From the NCBI GenBank assembly GCA_003260075.1, contig QLIY01000645.1:2981-66980 (forward strand): a stretch of 64,000 bases of DNA. Reading direction: 5' to 3'. This document shows positions 34,835-57,531 of the stretch, one piece after another. Under the pieces are notes generated by a model. The model ran no database searches and had not been told where the DNA came from. It was given only the letters and a program-made list of their open reading frames with translations. Numbering within the stretch: the first letter of the stretch is position 1; every line of letters begins with the position of its first letter. The position numbers and the translations under genes are program-made. This DNA is from Phallusia mammillata (lineage: Eukaryota; Chordata; Ascidiacea; Phlebobranchia; Ascidiidae).

Positions 34835-37800
34835 AGAAAACCCCCCAAATGAAAACCGGAGTCACCCTCTTCCTTGGTCAGGAAACGCAGTGTTTACCCA
34901 AAGCGATTTTATTTTCCTGCGTGTAAACACTGCGTGACATAAGAATGAAGTTTAAAGGGGGTCTGCTGCGAGACTAAAACTCGTCGCGACTACTTGGGTT
35001 ATTCTGGGGCGAATTCATGACTGTTGCACGTAATAGTTATCACGTGACATTTGTTACAACGTTCCATTACCCATTGTTAATAAGAATGGCACAAATAGGG
35101 TGAAATTGTAGAATGTAAAAGAAAACCAACAACATTAGTTTCCAAACTGTTTTACTACTTAAGGTCAAAATATTCACCGATGTTTTGTGGCATAAACAGT
35201 TTGCTGATAAACTGAATACAAACTAATATTCTCTCTACTTTTAGATGGTTTATGAAATAAGATTAATATTGTTGTTTGCATTTATACCATTACAAAAAAC
35301 AGTCCACCAAAACATGATGCATAGAAAGCTGTAACATTTCATCAATTGATCAAGTTAAACCTTACACAAGTCAGTTAAACATGTCATTACACTTTGACCA
35401 TACATGTGTTCAAAAGCTGTACAATTATAAAACAAACTACAAACTGATTGATCAGAAATCAAATATTTACCATGTCAACTTAAAACCATCTTACTATAAT
35501 AGTTTAAAGATTTTAATTGGGAACTGCATTAAATAAAATCATTATAATTTTGTTAATGATAAAAGGTTAAATATACAGTTACTGATCGAAACTTTATGCT
35601 GTTTTGAAGAATTGAATCACATTCTTTATTAAAACTTTGAAACAGGCAGAAAATTTAAATGTCCCCCTGAATGGACAAAGCATTTGTCTCCTTAATGTAC
35701 ATGTAAGTTTGTTATTAGAATAATGTTAAGTCCATCGCAGGAATTGACTAAACCACTGGTTCAGCAAAACACAGCCGACAAATTTATAAGACTTTCCCAA
35801 TCTTCTTTCCTTTCAAGTTAGTTTTATCATTATTTTAACAAAGCAACAAATAATAATACAACAAAGTACGATTAATAGTTAAACTACTGCTAGCCAATAA
35901 AAACCAAAAACCTGGATTGGAAATAGAATTTCAAAAGACTGAGAAACATTTGAAAGTTGACTTATAAATGTCAAACTGTGGTCTCATTGACTTGGCCCAT
36001 TAAAGTTTGATGAAAGCAAAGGTTGGCTTGAGTGACATCTTTGTCAATGTTTGAATATGATACATGAACAAACTCTCACTAATTTTAATCACACACTGCA
36101 TTAACCCTCAACTGCGGCAGGGTTTAAACAACAGCAACAAGTTAACTTTCAACTTCTACTTGTAATTGTTGGTCTAATTCACACTCTACAACCCCCGACA
36201 AACAATCAGTAAAAACAAAGCCACTGTCACGTCATAATCTGAAAACTTGTTTACCTGGTGGCATTGTGAACAAACCTCAATATACAATAATGCGCATTGT
36301 GGCTTCACGCACACTGCTGACTGGCACTGCTGCTGCTGAGAACACGTTTTCTCCGCGCGAGCCTGACTCCTTCTGTCAGTGAGTTCGCCAATTCAGCTTT
36401 CTTGCCCTGAGATCAAATTACTCCCGCAGCTCCGCTCTGACGCGACCCGTCAGTCGGTATGACGTCAGTAGGCGATTAGCGCTCGACGCAAGCGCGCCGC
36501 GCGTCTCAAACAAAGAAACTAGAATGAGAAAGCTTCGCGCGTTCGACAACACATTACAAACGTCATGAAGAGAGAGCGGTGCAGCGCGATGTAGATAATA
36601 AAACCATGTTCGGGAAAAGGCCTTTGCCGGGAAATCCGAATCGACGATTTGCTTTTTGCACAAAATCTTTCCCAGCTCCCACCTTTGCTGCTGCAACGAG
36701 ACTAAAGCGCTCGCGTTTTGAGGAGGAGACGGATTTATTGGTTTCTGGAAAATCACCGATATTATTTGCGTGTGTATAAAGCATGTGGATTGTGTCGGTA
36801 AGAATGTGATTTCATTTCTTCAAAATGTTAAAGTTGGATTGCATTTCGTTTTTTGTTTTGCTAATTTTTATTTTTATTTTATGGGTAAACTCTTTTTGGA
36901 TGGGGCGTCTATTCTCTTCTCTAACCGAAAAAATAGTTTTTATTCTTTTCTGTTTAATTTTTCACTTAAATTGACTAAACCACCAGCATTGTTATTGCTT
37001 TGTTGACAAATTTCTTTTTCAAATTCTAAGAAGTTCATTAAATTCTAGTTGTCTGTAGTCCAGTAATATGCCTGATAAACATGATATCCTTGTATTCGCA
37101 GCTCACTAATATGGAAACAATTAAGCGCAATGATTAAAACTCGAAAACGACGATCTTCAATTCCGCCAAACGGAAGTGATATTACTTAACAAAGTTCGTC
37201 TGCAATCCTCATTCAGCGTAACAATCGACATTGTGACGTGACAGTACTTCGCGTTGGGAATTCCATTCACCACAACCACCATTGTGATGTAACAAAGGTC
37301 GAAACAGCGGTGTCAAAACAGGGGAATTCCCGTTCGCCTTTCATTCGAAGGTTGCCTGGGGAGACACAATTCTCAATGTGACGTCACAAATGTAATCGAA
37401 CGCGTGTTGACTGTGACGGGGAACAATGTTTTCGACCACGCTAGTTCGAGAACTGCCAATTGTCTCCTGTTGTGTGGAACTTCGTCGAATTTACACACCA
37501 TTATTTTGAGTTTCAAGTAAAAAGGCGTAGCGTTCGTAACAGTCAGCCCTTTCTAGTATCACGGGTTATTGTGACGTCAAAACCCAAAGCGCTGTTAGCA
37601 CTTGATTTACCTTATGACACGTCAAATATTTGATTATTGTGGATCAACACGACAATTTACATGTTCTAGTTCTCCTATGACGTAACAATGTGTGTTTTTA
37701 CCGTAAATCAAGTCGCGGGAATTTCTTGAATTTCGGTCGCTGATAACAATCGACACGAGTTTTACCTGACCTCGACCGCGCGTGTTTCATTGTTACGTCA

Positions 37801-39112
37801 CCATCCAGAAATTGTCCCCGGGGCGCGACACGAAATTTACGCCGGAAGTTTTTCGCGTGCAAAAAATTCGGTTCGTTCGAAGGAAATTTGGAAAAAACAA
37901 TTTTTTTTCTGAGATTTCGGTTTCTTAGTGAGGTTGTAAGGTTTTTTCACAAAATATCCATAAATTTTCAACAGTTTGTTTTTTGCATCTTCAACAATTT
38001 CTACCTACCCAACAATGCCGTTAATTTCAAGACTGATACTGTTGAGAAACATGTTTTGACTGAACAAATCGAATTGACAACAAAAACAAATGTTAACACT
38101 TAAAGCAGAAAAAATTTTTAAAAAAAATGTGGCAATAAATTGCATCTTCGCCATCACATTTTAACTGAAAACCTTTCGTTCAGATCTAAATGGTTATATT
38201 AAAACTAATCTCAAGTGAAGTTGTTCCTACAAAGCTACAAACAATTCAATACAGGAAAAAACGTGGCTTATGTATTCAATCTCCAACTAAGCATAAGTAA
38301 TATACATATCTTGGTTCTTTAACTAAAAGGTCAAGTTACCAAGTTAAACTATTGGCTGCCAGCTGCCTACTTTGATATTTAAAAGCTTCCCAAAAGCTCA
38401 TGCTTCAATAATAGAATTTAACATTCTTGAAATCCGATTCTAACAAACTTCAAAAAAGTGATCTGCAAAAACCTTAAAATTTCCTAAAAAAACAAAAAAT
38501 GTACAATTTTTGCCTTATGAATGTTTTGGTCACAACTCTATTATCTGTCCTGTACTCAACACAAGGTGGTAATGAAAGTCAAATCGCGATTTCAATCAGT
38601 TTTATTTCAAGTTACAACCGCACTAAAATATCCGCCCAAGCCCAAAAATAAAGCGGAGACGATAAAAAAAGTTCACTTGGTGCTATTTCGGATGACCGAA
38701 GTGCTTTTCTCCTTTACTGCAACGCGTCAAGCTTGCTTGTTACGTCATAGGGCGTTAGTTTTTTGAATAATGCGGGTTTTAGTTCTGACGATTTTTGGAC
38801 TTGGAAATGTAATTTGAAGTTCCTACAGATTTTCTGACACAAATTTAAAGGTCATCGAACTCTGCATAGTCAAGGTCGAAAGTGATTCAGTGTGTTACGT
38901 CATAAAACAATTTATTTCCAACGGTGAATACGTTTGCGTTTGTCAAATTTTCGAAAGTGTTTCTCATAAACCTTAAATTGTAGGTTTTTGTTGCATTATT
39001 TGAGGCAGAACGAACGTTTTTTTTTAGAAAGAAGGTATAATTGCGAATGGTGGCTCAGTACACTGTGGAATTTTATAAAATAGGTCTTTTAACACGAAAA
39101 AGTTAAACCACC

Positions 39113-39136
39113 AAATGTAAATGTAAATGTAAATAT
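39113..39136 (+). repeat. Short AAATGT microsatellite
   Basis: About four AAATGT-type units in a row, the last one altered to AAATAT. Confidence 0.7.
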
Positions 39137-39299
39137 GATCTATGTGCAAACATAAGCTTATGAAACTCTTATGAAACACGTTGATAGAACTATGTGTAGT
39201 ATAACGTAAATCACGAGTCACCAGAGACTCAGTACGACAGGTGGAGACAACAGTCGCGTATAATAACAGACTGAAAACTTTGACAAGTCTGAAGTCGTC

Positions 39300-39375
39300 C
39301 ACCGTTTGTTTGTGTTTCGATGTATATATTTCAGCTACGTTATAGGCATCGTCAGTATCTTATTCAAATAGAAAC
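39300..39375 (-). repeat. Terminal motif of a Penelope-like repeat next to a spliced-leader-like 15-mer
   Basis: On the minus strand 39373-39359 reads TTCTATTTGAATAAG, then ATACTGACGATGCC, GCTGAAATATATA and CATCGAAAC. Related CTG(A/G)YGATGCC..GGC..AAATATAT units occur at 11966-11996 and 48765-48800 on the plus strand. CTGACGA..GAAA has the spacing of a hammerhead core, as known from Penelope-like elements. The bases joined to it equal 15 of 16 of the Ciona spliced leader. Confidence 0.45.
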
Positions 39376-41191
39376 TATTTCAGTCACGTTTAAAGAATGA
39401 TTCTTATCTTATAATTTTCTCCAGTTGTAGTTAGTAAGATTATCTCTGTTATTATAAGCGTTATGGTTGACCGCACGAAACTCGCTTGTGAACCCGTTTC
39501 ATGACATGACAGAACAACTTCGATAAACGATCAGAATTTGTATCACATCAGTTTAAACTTTTTGTGTTGTCACAATGCGCACATAAACGTCAACACACAT
39601 GCACTTCTGTGACATCACAACAGCGTCAATTGTTAAACACTTCAATATGATTAATACACGTTATTGCGTCATAATTGAAAAGTGAACATGCAAGCTCTTT
39701 TGTCGAAGTCAGAATAAAAAAAATTGTGTCATGTTACAACACAATAAAGTTTGTTACATCACAATTACAATGTTTCATTTATCGTAATTAATTTAAATTT
39801 TGTAAAATATTTTATTAAATACTTTTGGTAAATAGAGTTTTATGTTTCCTAATGTTTCGTTCACCATGAGTTTTGCATTGTTACGTAACAGCAACAAGCA
39901 AAAGAAGTTGAATTATTAACAGGGAGTAAAAACTTCACAAGCACCAGCAGACGAAAACATAAAAAACGCACGCATTCTCGATTTACTCAACCTCCATCCG
40001 CCAATTGCTCTGTTGACATAATGTGGATTGTGACGTCATAGCGACTTTGCGGTGGGTGCGAGTTTGTTGTGATTGGCATCAATGCGAATTTATTGCTGCA
40101 AGTTTGGTTCGGGAGCGAAAAAGCGCGGCCCCTGCAGCAATTATGCAAAGGCAATTTGCTTCTAATGTTAGAAGACATTTTTCCCGGAAATAGATTCATC
40201 TTGAAAGAAACAGAAAGAAACAATGATACAGTTCTAATTTAGGGTGGTTTATTCAAAGGTCGATTGTTGCGTCACAGTCGTGCTTCTAACGTCATAAGAA
40301 GTCATGAATATTGATTATGTTGGTGCTTCATTGAAATACGAAGTCTGTCATGCAAGGTTCTTTATTGTATTGCGACATTTGTCTGGTTGTATTACGGGTT
40401 AGGTTACTTTCATCCGTTTTATATTTGTCCGCAACAGAAACTCGTCAAACAGGGTAAGATCGATATGCGCAGGTCGGTGGTTCAAATCCCATCCTGGTTT
40501 TTGTGAGCAAAAATATGACGCAATAATTAAACGCAGAAAAAAAGACAGAATAGAAATTATAAATCTAAATTTTAAAACATGTAAGTTGAAATAAACGAAC
40601 CAACAAACCAGCAATAAAACAGGCAGCTCAAGGGTGGAGACTCCTAGTGAGCATTAAGCATTCAGAGAAACACGGGGCCAAAAAAACTCTACACTTTACA
40701 ATAAATTTGCTTTCAACCTTGTTTTATCGTTTATAATTAAATTTGCGACCAAGTGTCCTTGCCAAGATTTGAGACGAGTTGAGTTTTTTTTTCGCTTGGT
40801 AAAATAAACCACACAATTGCACTTAAACAATCACCAAGGGCACAACTGGTGGATCATGAGTAAACGCGCTGCAGCTACACCGTAACTTTACCTTAATTTC
40901 TTTACCATACTAGATTTGCATACAAGAAAAAATTTTGCTGACATTTATTGACATTCAAAAAAATTTGACTCTTATCTCTTTTGGGTAAATACCCCGGTTG
41001 AGAACCTTTGCTTTGATCCCAACAACTAGCACCGCATAATTAGTTTTGCAACTCTAAACCAATCAGACAGACACTGAACAAACAGCGGGACATGATTTCA
41101 CAACAACAAAGCAAATAGATGCAATCGCGACGAACTGATTGTTTACAACAATAGAGACATTTCCTCCAAATGTCCCGCCAAATACTTTTCT

Positions 41192-41600
41192 AAACATTTT
41201 CCCGCTCATGCTGACCTTGAACTGACACCTACAGCACTTCCCGTGTGAAACTGAATCGCGTGACGTCAAACAAATGACGTCAGATGACGTGTACAGTTTT
41301 ATTTGCTTTCTCTTTTCGCAGCAAAAGCAAAAGATAAACAACCTCGCCTTGTTAACAAGCAGAACAACCTTGCAAACCCAATATAGGTTTGGGGGGGGGG
41401 GAGCATTTTCCCGCTCATGCTGACCTTGAACTGACACCTACAACACTTCCCATGTGAAACCGAATCGCGTGACGTCAAACAAATGACGTCAGATGACGTG
41501 TACAGTTTTCTTTGCTTTCTCTTTTCGCAGCAAAAGCAAAAGATAAACAATCTCGCCTTGTTAACAAGCAGAACAACCTTGCAAACCCAATATAGGTTTA
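41192..41600. repeat. Direct duplication of about 197 bp joined by eleven Gs
   Basis: 41192-41390 and 41404-41600 are the same sequence with scattered substitutions (ACAGCACTTCCCGTG versus ACAACACTTCCCATG). Gs at 41391-41401 lie between. Both copies carry two TGACGTCA palindromes, so CRE counts here are doubled by the duplication. Confidence 0.85.
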
Positions 41601-42044
41601 ACAGGGCTGGGGTTACACCGAATTAACCGCGTCCTGCCATTCAAACACGTGTATGACATCACACATGCCGGCACGTCACTTCCGATGTACTTCCCGTTCG
41701 TGAAAATTGACTGATCTGTGACGTAACAATGCACTGACAGAGGTCCGTTTCAATCTATGCGTTCACGTGACCAGACAGTATCGTTTTGCAAATAGTTTTT
41801 GTTTAATCTTTTTTTGTAACTTGTAAGTGATATTTCAAATTAAACTTTGCAGCAATTTTAAGTGGCGTGCATCGTGCGTTTGTGATGTCACAATGCATTT
41901 CCCGACACCAATTAGCGCGAGTTAAGTTGAGGGGGAATCGTTTCGCGGAAAAGTGAAAAACGTGAAAAGGTAAAATCGTGTTGGAAATCATAAAAAACGT
42001 CTTAGTCGAACATCGCCATTATGACGTAATTGTCTTCTGAACAT

Positions 42045-42235
42045 GCAAGCTTAAACGGGTTTCCTAACGAGCTTCGTGCAGTCAACCATAGCGCTTGTTA
42101 CACGCACGACTTTGCAAGCTTAACGCGGGTTTGGTAACGAGCTTCGCGCAGTCAACCACAGCGCTTGTTACATGCACGACTTTGCAAGCTTAAAGCGGGT
42201 TTCCTAACGAGCTTCGTGCAGTCAACCATTGATTT
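42045..42235 (+). repeat. Tandem repeat, about 2.6 units of 71 bp
   Basis: The units run CGGGTTTCCTAACGAGCTTC, then GTGCAGTCAACCATAGCGCT, then TGTTACACGCACGACTTTGC, then AAGCTTAACG. They differ at only a few bases. This is the inverse-oriented relative of the repeat at 467-690. Confidence 0.8.
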
Positions 42236-42706
42236 AGGTCACACAGGTTCCCCAATATAAATTAGTCACACACAAAACTTGCACAGGTGCAGGAAGGTTC
42301 ACATCTGCTCCAGAGTCAAGCCAATATCGATCAACCGTGCCTAGCAACACGCGCCGTTACCATAGCAACGCTGACGTCTTTGCCGGGAGCGGTGAATGAA
42401 AAAGGTGAAAGACAATAATGTCGCTTGCTTCGAAATGAGGTGGTCGCACGGGTCATGTCATGCAACCAGTATTCTTCACTTCGCAGCTGCACAACATTTC
42501 TGATGCCGAACGGAAAGTTTGACCATGTTTATTTCTTTGCGAGACTAATCTCGAATTCATCTGTCGCGTTTCTTTGCAAAAATAGCGACTTCAGTGTTGT
42601 TGTGAAAACAATCAACACCGTTTTCCTCACGATGAGGTATTTTACCTACGACTGCCACCCAGTGGGCTCAATACGATTTTGATTCGCACACACTTACACT
42701 GATTCG

Positions 42707-42712
42707 TTTATT
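42707..42712 (-). terminator. Poly(A) signal of the RIOX1-like gene
   Basis: AATAAA on the minus strand, 57 bp beyond the TAG stop at 42769-42771. Confidence 0.6.
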
Positions 42713-42768
42713 TTACAAAAAAAAAACATTCCAAAACTACCAGAAGACACAGTGATTGTGACGTCACA

Positions 42769-53513
<10,745 letters not shown>

Positions 53514-53837
53514 GATTGTCTGAATCAGCCGATAAACGTAACGAAAAAGATCTGAAACAAATTAAACTTGCGACCTCGCTAACATGTCAACTCAACCATG
53601 ACAATTTAACGCATGAGTACCCAAAGCGCGAAATGTGTAGTCAACCGAAATATTGTGTACAAAACATTTTTATTTTATTTTAAATCCGTTTTACAGGGAC
53701 GTAAAAGTGTCACTAGATGTTTCAACTTTCCTGCTATGTATTTTTTCAATGTTACACAATAGTACGTTTCATCGAATTTTTTTCCTTGTACAATGTTCCG
53801 CTTATTTCACCAAGAACTTTAACTCAAGATTTTAAAT

Positions 53838-54155
53838 CAGTGGTTCTCAAGTCGTTTCAGGTCATGGACCACCAGTTCAATTAAATAAACATCGTAAACC
53901 TATTCATTGTTAAGTAAGGATAAAGAAAGCATCCACAACATGCATATTGGCTTAAAATATATTTCTTTAATACAGAGATTCCTAAAGTAATATGAAACAA
54001 CTGACAGCTAACAATAAATAGCTTATAACTTGGATATGCTTTTTTGCACTGAATCTTCAATAAATTTTATGCAACTAATTCCAGTTTAACCAAATATAGG
54101 TAACGTCCTGTGGACCAACCAAAAGGTCAGCAAGGACCAACAGTTGAGAACCACT
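53838..54155. mobile_element. hAT element between RIOX1 and the Habc-like gene
   Basis: Ends CAGTGGTTCTCAAG and GTTGAGAACCACTG, 318 bp. The target duplication is not clear (TTTTAAAT versus CTTTTAGT), so one flank may have changed. The rest of 53514-54279 holds nothing recognisable. Confidence 0.75.
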
Positions 54156-54279
54156 GCTTTTAGTCATTAACACGTTTTTATTGTAACTGCAAAAGCTACC
54201 AATTGCAGATGTCTGACAAACAAAACCCCAGCTTTTTAACCAGTCTTGATTTAAAACCTTGGAGTTTGATTAAACTACA

Positions 54280-55557
54280 CTAGCATATTTTATTGCAACA
54301 AGGACAAATGTAGTTTATCCACACAATACAACACTGACATCGATCATCACTCTTTCCAGTATTATGGTCATCTAACAATTGCGTCTGTTCATTAATCGGC
54401 TGCACTGTTTTCGTTTGCCTTAAAGTTTTAAAATTACTTAAAGCCGAATTTTTCAGTGATGTTCTTGCTTCCTCTATGTCAGTTCCAGGTTCAGCAATAT
54501 GAACTTCAGGTTCTTGACAAGCTTCATCCAAAACATTTTGATCATCATTACTATCGCCATTATTTTCCGTTTGTATCGATGACGTGTCATTACTTGGCTT
54601 TGCTGTTTCGGTTTGCTTGAAATATTCAGAATTACTTAAAGCCAAATTTTTCCACGACATTCCCAATTGCTCTGTGTTATGTCCAGGTTTAGTAATAGCA
54701 ACTTCAGGTTTTTGACAAGGTTTGTCGAAAACACTTTTTTCTTTATTACCATCGCCATTATTTTCCGTCTCTAACAATGACTCCTGTTCATTGCTTTGTG
54801 AACTACTTTGCAGAGCTGTTTTCGTTTGTCTTGAAGTGTCAGAATTACTTAAAGCCAATTTTTTCCATGACATTCCCAATCCCTCTGTGTTATGTCCAGG
54901 TTTAGCAACATAATCTTCCAGTTGTTGACAAGCTTTATTCAAATTTATTTTATCATCTTCACCATGGCCATTAGTTGTGTCCGTCCGAAACAATGGCCCA
55001 TGTTCATTGCTTTGTGGACTACTGGGATGTGCTGTTTTCGTTTCCCTCGAAGTTTTAGAATTACTTGAAGCCAAATTTTTCTGTGATGTTCCTGCTTCCT
55101 CTGTGTTAGTTTCATGTTTAGTAACATGAACTTCAGGTTGCTGACCAGCTTTGTTGGTTACTTTTCCACCACCACCACTTGTACTGACTGTGTGAGAACT
55201 TAAATGTGTGGATTTTTGTTTTATGTTTGCAATTTCGTCATCTACTTTTTGCACCTTTTTAAGAATATTCTGAAAATCTGATCCAAACTGATCACTCTCT
55301 AATCTTTTTTGATAATCTGGTGGATCTTTTGAATAAACAAGATTTTTGAATTTTTCCAAATTTGTTTTCGTGTTTTCAACAGATTTCCGAGTTTTTTGCC
55401 TGATTTCCTCAAAGATGCCTTTCTTTCCCTTTTGTAGTTGTTTAAGACACCGTTTCATTTCATGCTTGTTTTTCTTAGTTGTGTCAAAGTTTTTCCTAAT
55501 TTCACTTTTTAACCTTTTGTATTCTACTTTGTCAAAAGCTTCAATGTTCTCAGACAT
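54280..55557 (-). CDS. Intronless Habc-like helical protein with four linker repeats and Cys-rich tail
   Basis: 425 residues, single frame, ATG (MSENIEAFDK) to TAG. Residues 8-115 are strongly helical and charged, with a spacing like the Habc domain of endosomal syntaxins (KRCLKQL near the first helix end, RLESDQFGSDFQ and LKKVQKVDDEI in the last). Residues about 132-405 hold four units of 60-73 aa, each with a CQ.PEV-type start, (K/N)SALSN or NLALSN, QTKT and a D/N-E-Q-x-x-L-L-like end. The tail CQCCIVWINYICPCCNKIC has 7 Cys in 19 residues. There is no SNARE motif or long membrane span. A paralogue lies 2 kb upstream at 57532-58113. The AATAAA at the end overlaps the last codons. The syntaxin link is inference from pattern; the function is unknown. 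Confidence 0.75.
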   Translation of the reverse strand: MSENIEAFDKVEYKRLKSEIRKNFDTTKKNKHEMKRCLKQLQKGKKGIFEEIRQKTRKSVENTKTNLEKFKNLVYSKDPPDYQKRLESDQFGSDFQNILKKVQKVDDEIANIKQKSTHLSSHTVSTSGGGGKVTNKAGQQPEVHVTKHETNTEEAGTSQKNLASSNSKTSRETKTAHPSSPQSNEHGPLFRTDTTNGHGEDDKINLNKACQQLEDYVAKPGHNTEGLGMSWKKLALSNSDTSRQTKTALQSSSQSNEQESLLETENNGDGNKEKSVFDKPCQKPEVAITKPGHNTEQLGMSWKNLALSNSEYFKQTETAKPSNDTSSIQTENNGDSNDDQNVLDEACQEPEVHIAEPGTDIEEARTSLKNSALSNFKTLRQTKTVQPINEQTQLLDDHNTGKSDDRCQCCIVWINYICPCCNKIC

Positions 55558-57531
55558 TTTTGTGATTTATACATTTTATATAAAAAAAAACTTTTATGAG
55601 GTGCTGTAACAATTTTGTGAACATAAAACACCTGGTTGTTTCAATTATTCTTCCTTGCAATTATTGAATACAAAAACTTTTATCCTGAAACTGTCAGAAA
55701 TGCTCAAGTTTCATTTTTTACGTACTGCTGATCAACATATGGATCACGGTGCCACAGGTCTTGCTGATACAACATACTTTTAAAGGATCAAAATGATCCA
55801 ACCACTCTTCACTAGTTTAAGAGGAACTTGAATCTTTACTGCTGAAAGCAACTACACAATAATGTTAGTCAATCATTAACTACAAGCGAAATAATTTTGT
55901 AATTTGGATTTATCACTCCTCGCTTCATGGTCGTTATAAAATTCGGTGTGTTTCTTGTCGAATTTGAGTCCCCAAACAAATAGTCTAATTTGTGTTTCTT
56001 ATCTCATAAAACGTCTGTCGGGGCATCAAGCTGAGCACTTCCGCTCTGCATTAAACCACCTTAATTGTAAACCAGCGAATTACTCCTTGGGATTTCTGTC
56101 TGACTGACAGGGTGCACAATTCATGGGTTGCAACGGTTATTATCTGGGCGATTACGGCAAAATTGTAAATACTAAACGAGTAACGTACCAAAAAACAACT
56201 GTCTAACATTTTAGCACATTAGGGCTTGTATTTCTAGCCCAAAACTAAAACCGATTATTTGAGGGTTTGAAAGGTGGAATGGGTAAATCCTATTATAAGT
56301 TGAACTGCTGGGTCATTCAGGGTCAAACTTCAGGATAATCAAGTTTGGTTGAATAGCTAACACCTGTCGAAATTTAATTAAATCTAAAGCACTCTTCCTT
56401 GACCAAACCCGTGGAACAAACCAGCATTTCACAAAAAAAATACAAACAGAAACAATATGTGCCCCCGGGGGGGGGGAGGGCTTTAACAAAGGCTCAGCAA
56501 ACTGTATGTCTATGCTTCAGTTTTAATGCAACCAATCCCAACCCTAAACATCTGCCCCATCGGAGTGAAAGCAAGCCGTTAATATACATTCATCGGCTTN
56601 NNNNNNNNNNNNNNNNNNNNNNNNNNNNNNNNNNNNNNNNNNNNNNNNNNNNNNNNNNNNNNNNNNNNNNNNNNNNNNNNNNNNNNNNNNNNNNNNNNNN
56701 NNNNNNNNNNNNNNNNNNNNNNNNNNNNNNNNNNNNNNNNNNNNNNNNNNNNNNNNNNNNNNNNNNNNNNNNNNNNNNNNNNNNNNNNNNNNNNNNNNNN
56801 NNNNNNNNNNNNNNNNNNNNNNNNNNNNNNNNNNNNNNNNNNNNNNNNNNNNNNNNNNNNNNNNNNNNNNNNGGCTTGCGCCGCAGGTTTCTCTTTTACA
56901 TTCTAACCAGCGAATAAAAGTTACGAGAAAAAGTCATCCATTTTTGAATTGCATGGTTGTGGTTAGGTTAACAGCGGCAAAACACAGGACATCCTGTCGT
57001 TTATTGGCAAAACACACAGCGTGCAATTTGAAATGTGATTCTGTTTCAAAGGAAATGGGAACTAGGCTTTGTTTGTGTTGCAATCACACCATGTTGGATT
57101 TCTCTATATCACACCATGTTATATTTGCAACACTTATTATAAATAGAAAGCAAAAATCATAATTGCACAAACACACGGAAACCCTATTTCATCCCTTTCA
57201 TTATGTTGTGACTTGTGAGTAGGCAATTTCTTTTTTGCTCAGTAAAAATGTAATTGATGCTAAATATGTGAAGGTTGATTTTACTCGGACAACTACAGTC
57301 AGACAAAAAGAGCTTTATAAACTTGATATTATGCCTGGCAGCAATAGCCTATATAATGTGACAATAAGTGCAAAATAAATAATAAATCAAGTGCATTTTA
57401 GATAAAAGCGATCAACAAAAAGCGGGTGGTGGCACAAATACTGAAGCATCTATAATTAAAACAACACTAGCATCATTTATTGCAACAGGAACAAAAGTAT
57501 TTAATCAACATAAAACATACTAATTTTACAA
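55558..57531. other. Spacer between the two Habc-like paralogues
   Basis: The upstream flank of the 425-aa gene (near 55865-55935, AGTCAATCATTAA..GGATTTATC) resembles that of the smaller paralogue (near 58519-58590), so the duplication unit included the promoter side. Ten Gs at 56467-56476 and an N gap follow. I see nothing coding on the unsequenced flanks. TTATGCCTGGCAGCAATAGC at about 57330 is a dispersed repeat also at 26100 and, inverted, at 10720-10740. Confidence 0.5.
56600..56872. other. Assembly gap (273 N)
   Basis: Run of N from 56600 to 56872. The bases on both sides (CGGCTT and GGCTTGCG) overlap slightly, so the true gap may be small. Confidence 0.99.

Larger units (their letters stand above)
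34835..42768. other. Gene-free region between SIK and RIOX1
   Basis: I found no coding exon with homology or codon-like structure. 35100-36400 is AT-rich and featureless. 36300-37850 is richer in GC and in CRE-like sites (36460, 37378 and 37571). Repeats sit at 39113-39136, 39300-39375, 41192-41600 and 42045-42235. The RIOX1 3' UTR occupies the last tens of bases. Enhancers or non-coding RNAs cannot be excluded. Confidence 0.55.

Noticed and set aside
36418-36784. Overlapping open frames of 66-112 codons in a GC-richer stretch
   Set aside because: Frames on both strands overlap each other, encode no known motif and have no phase-consistent neighbours. They look like chance frames in GC-rich DNA.
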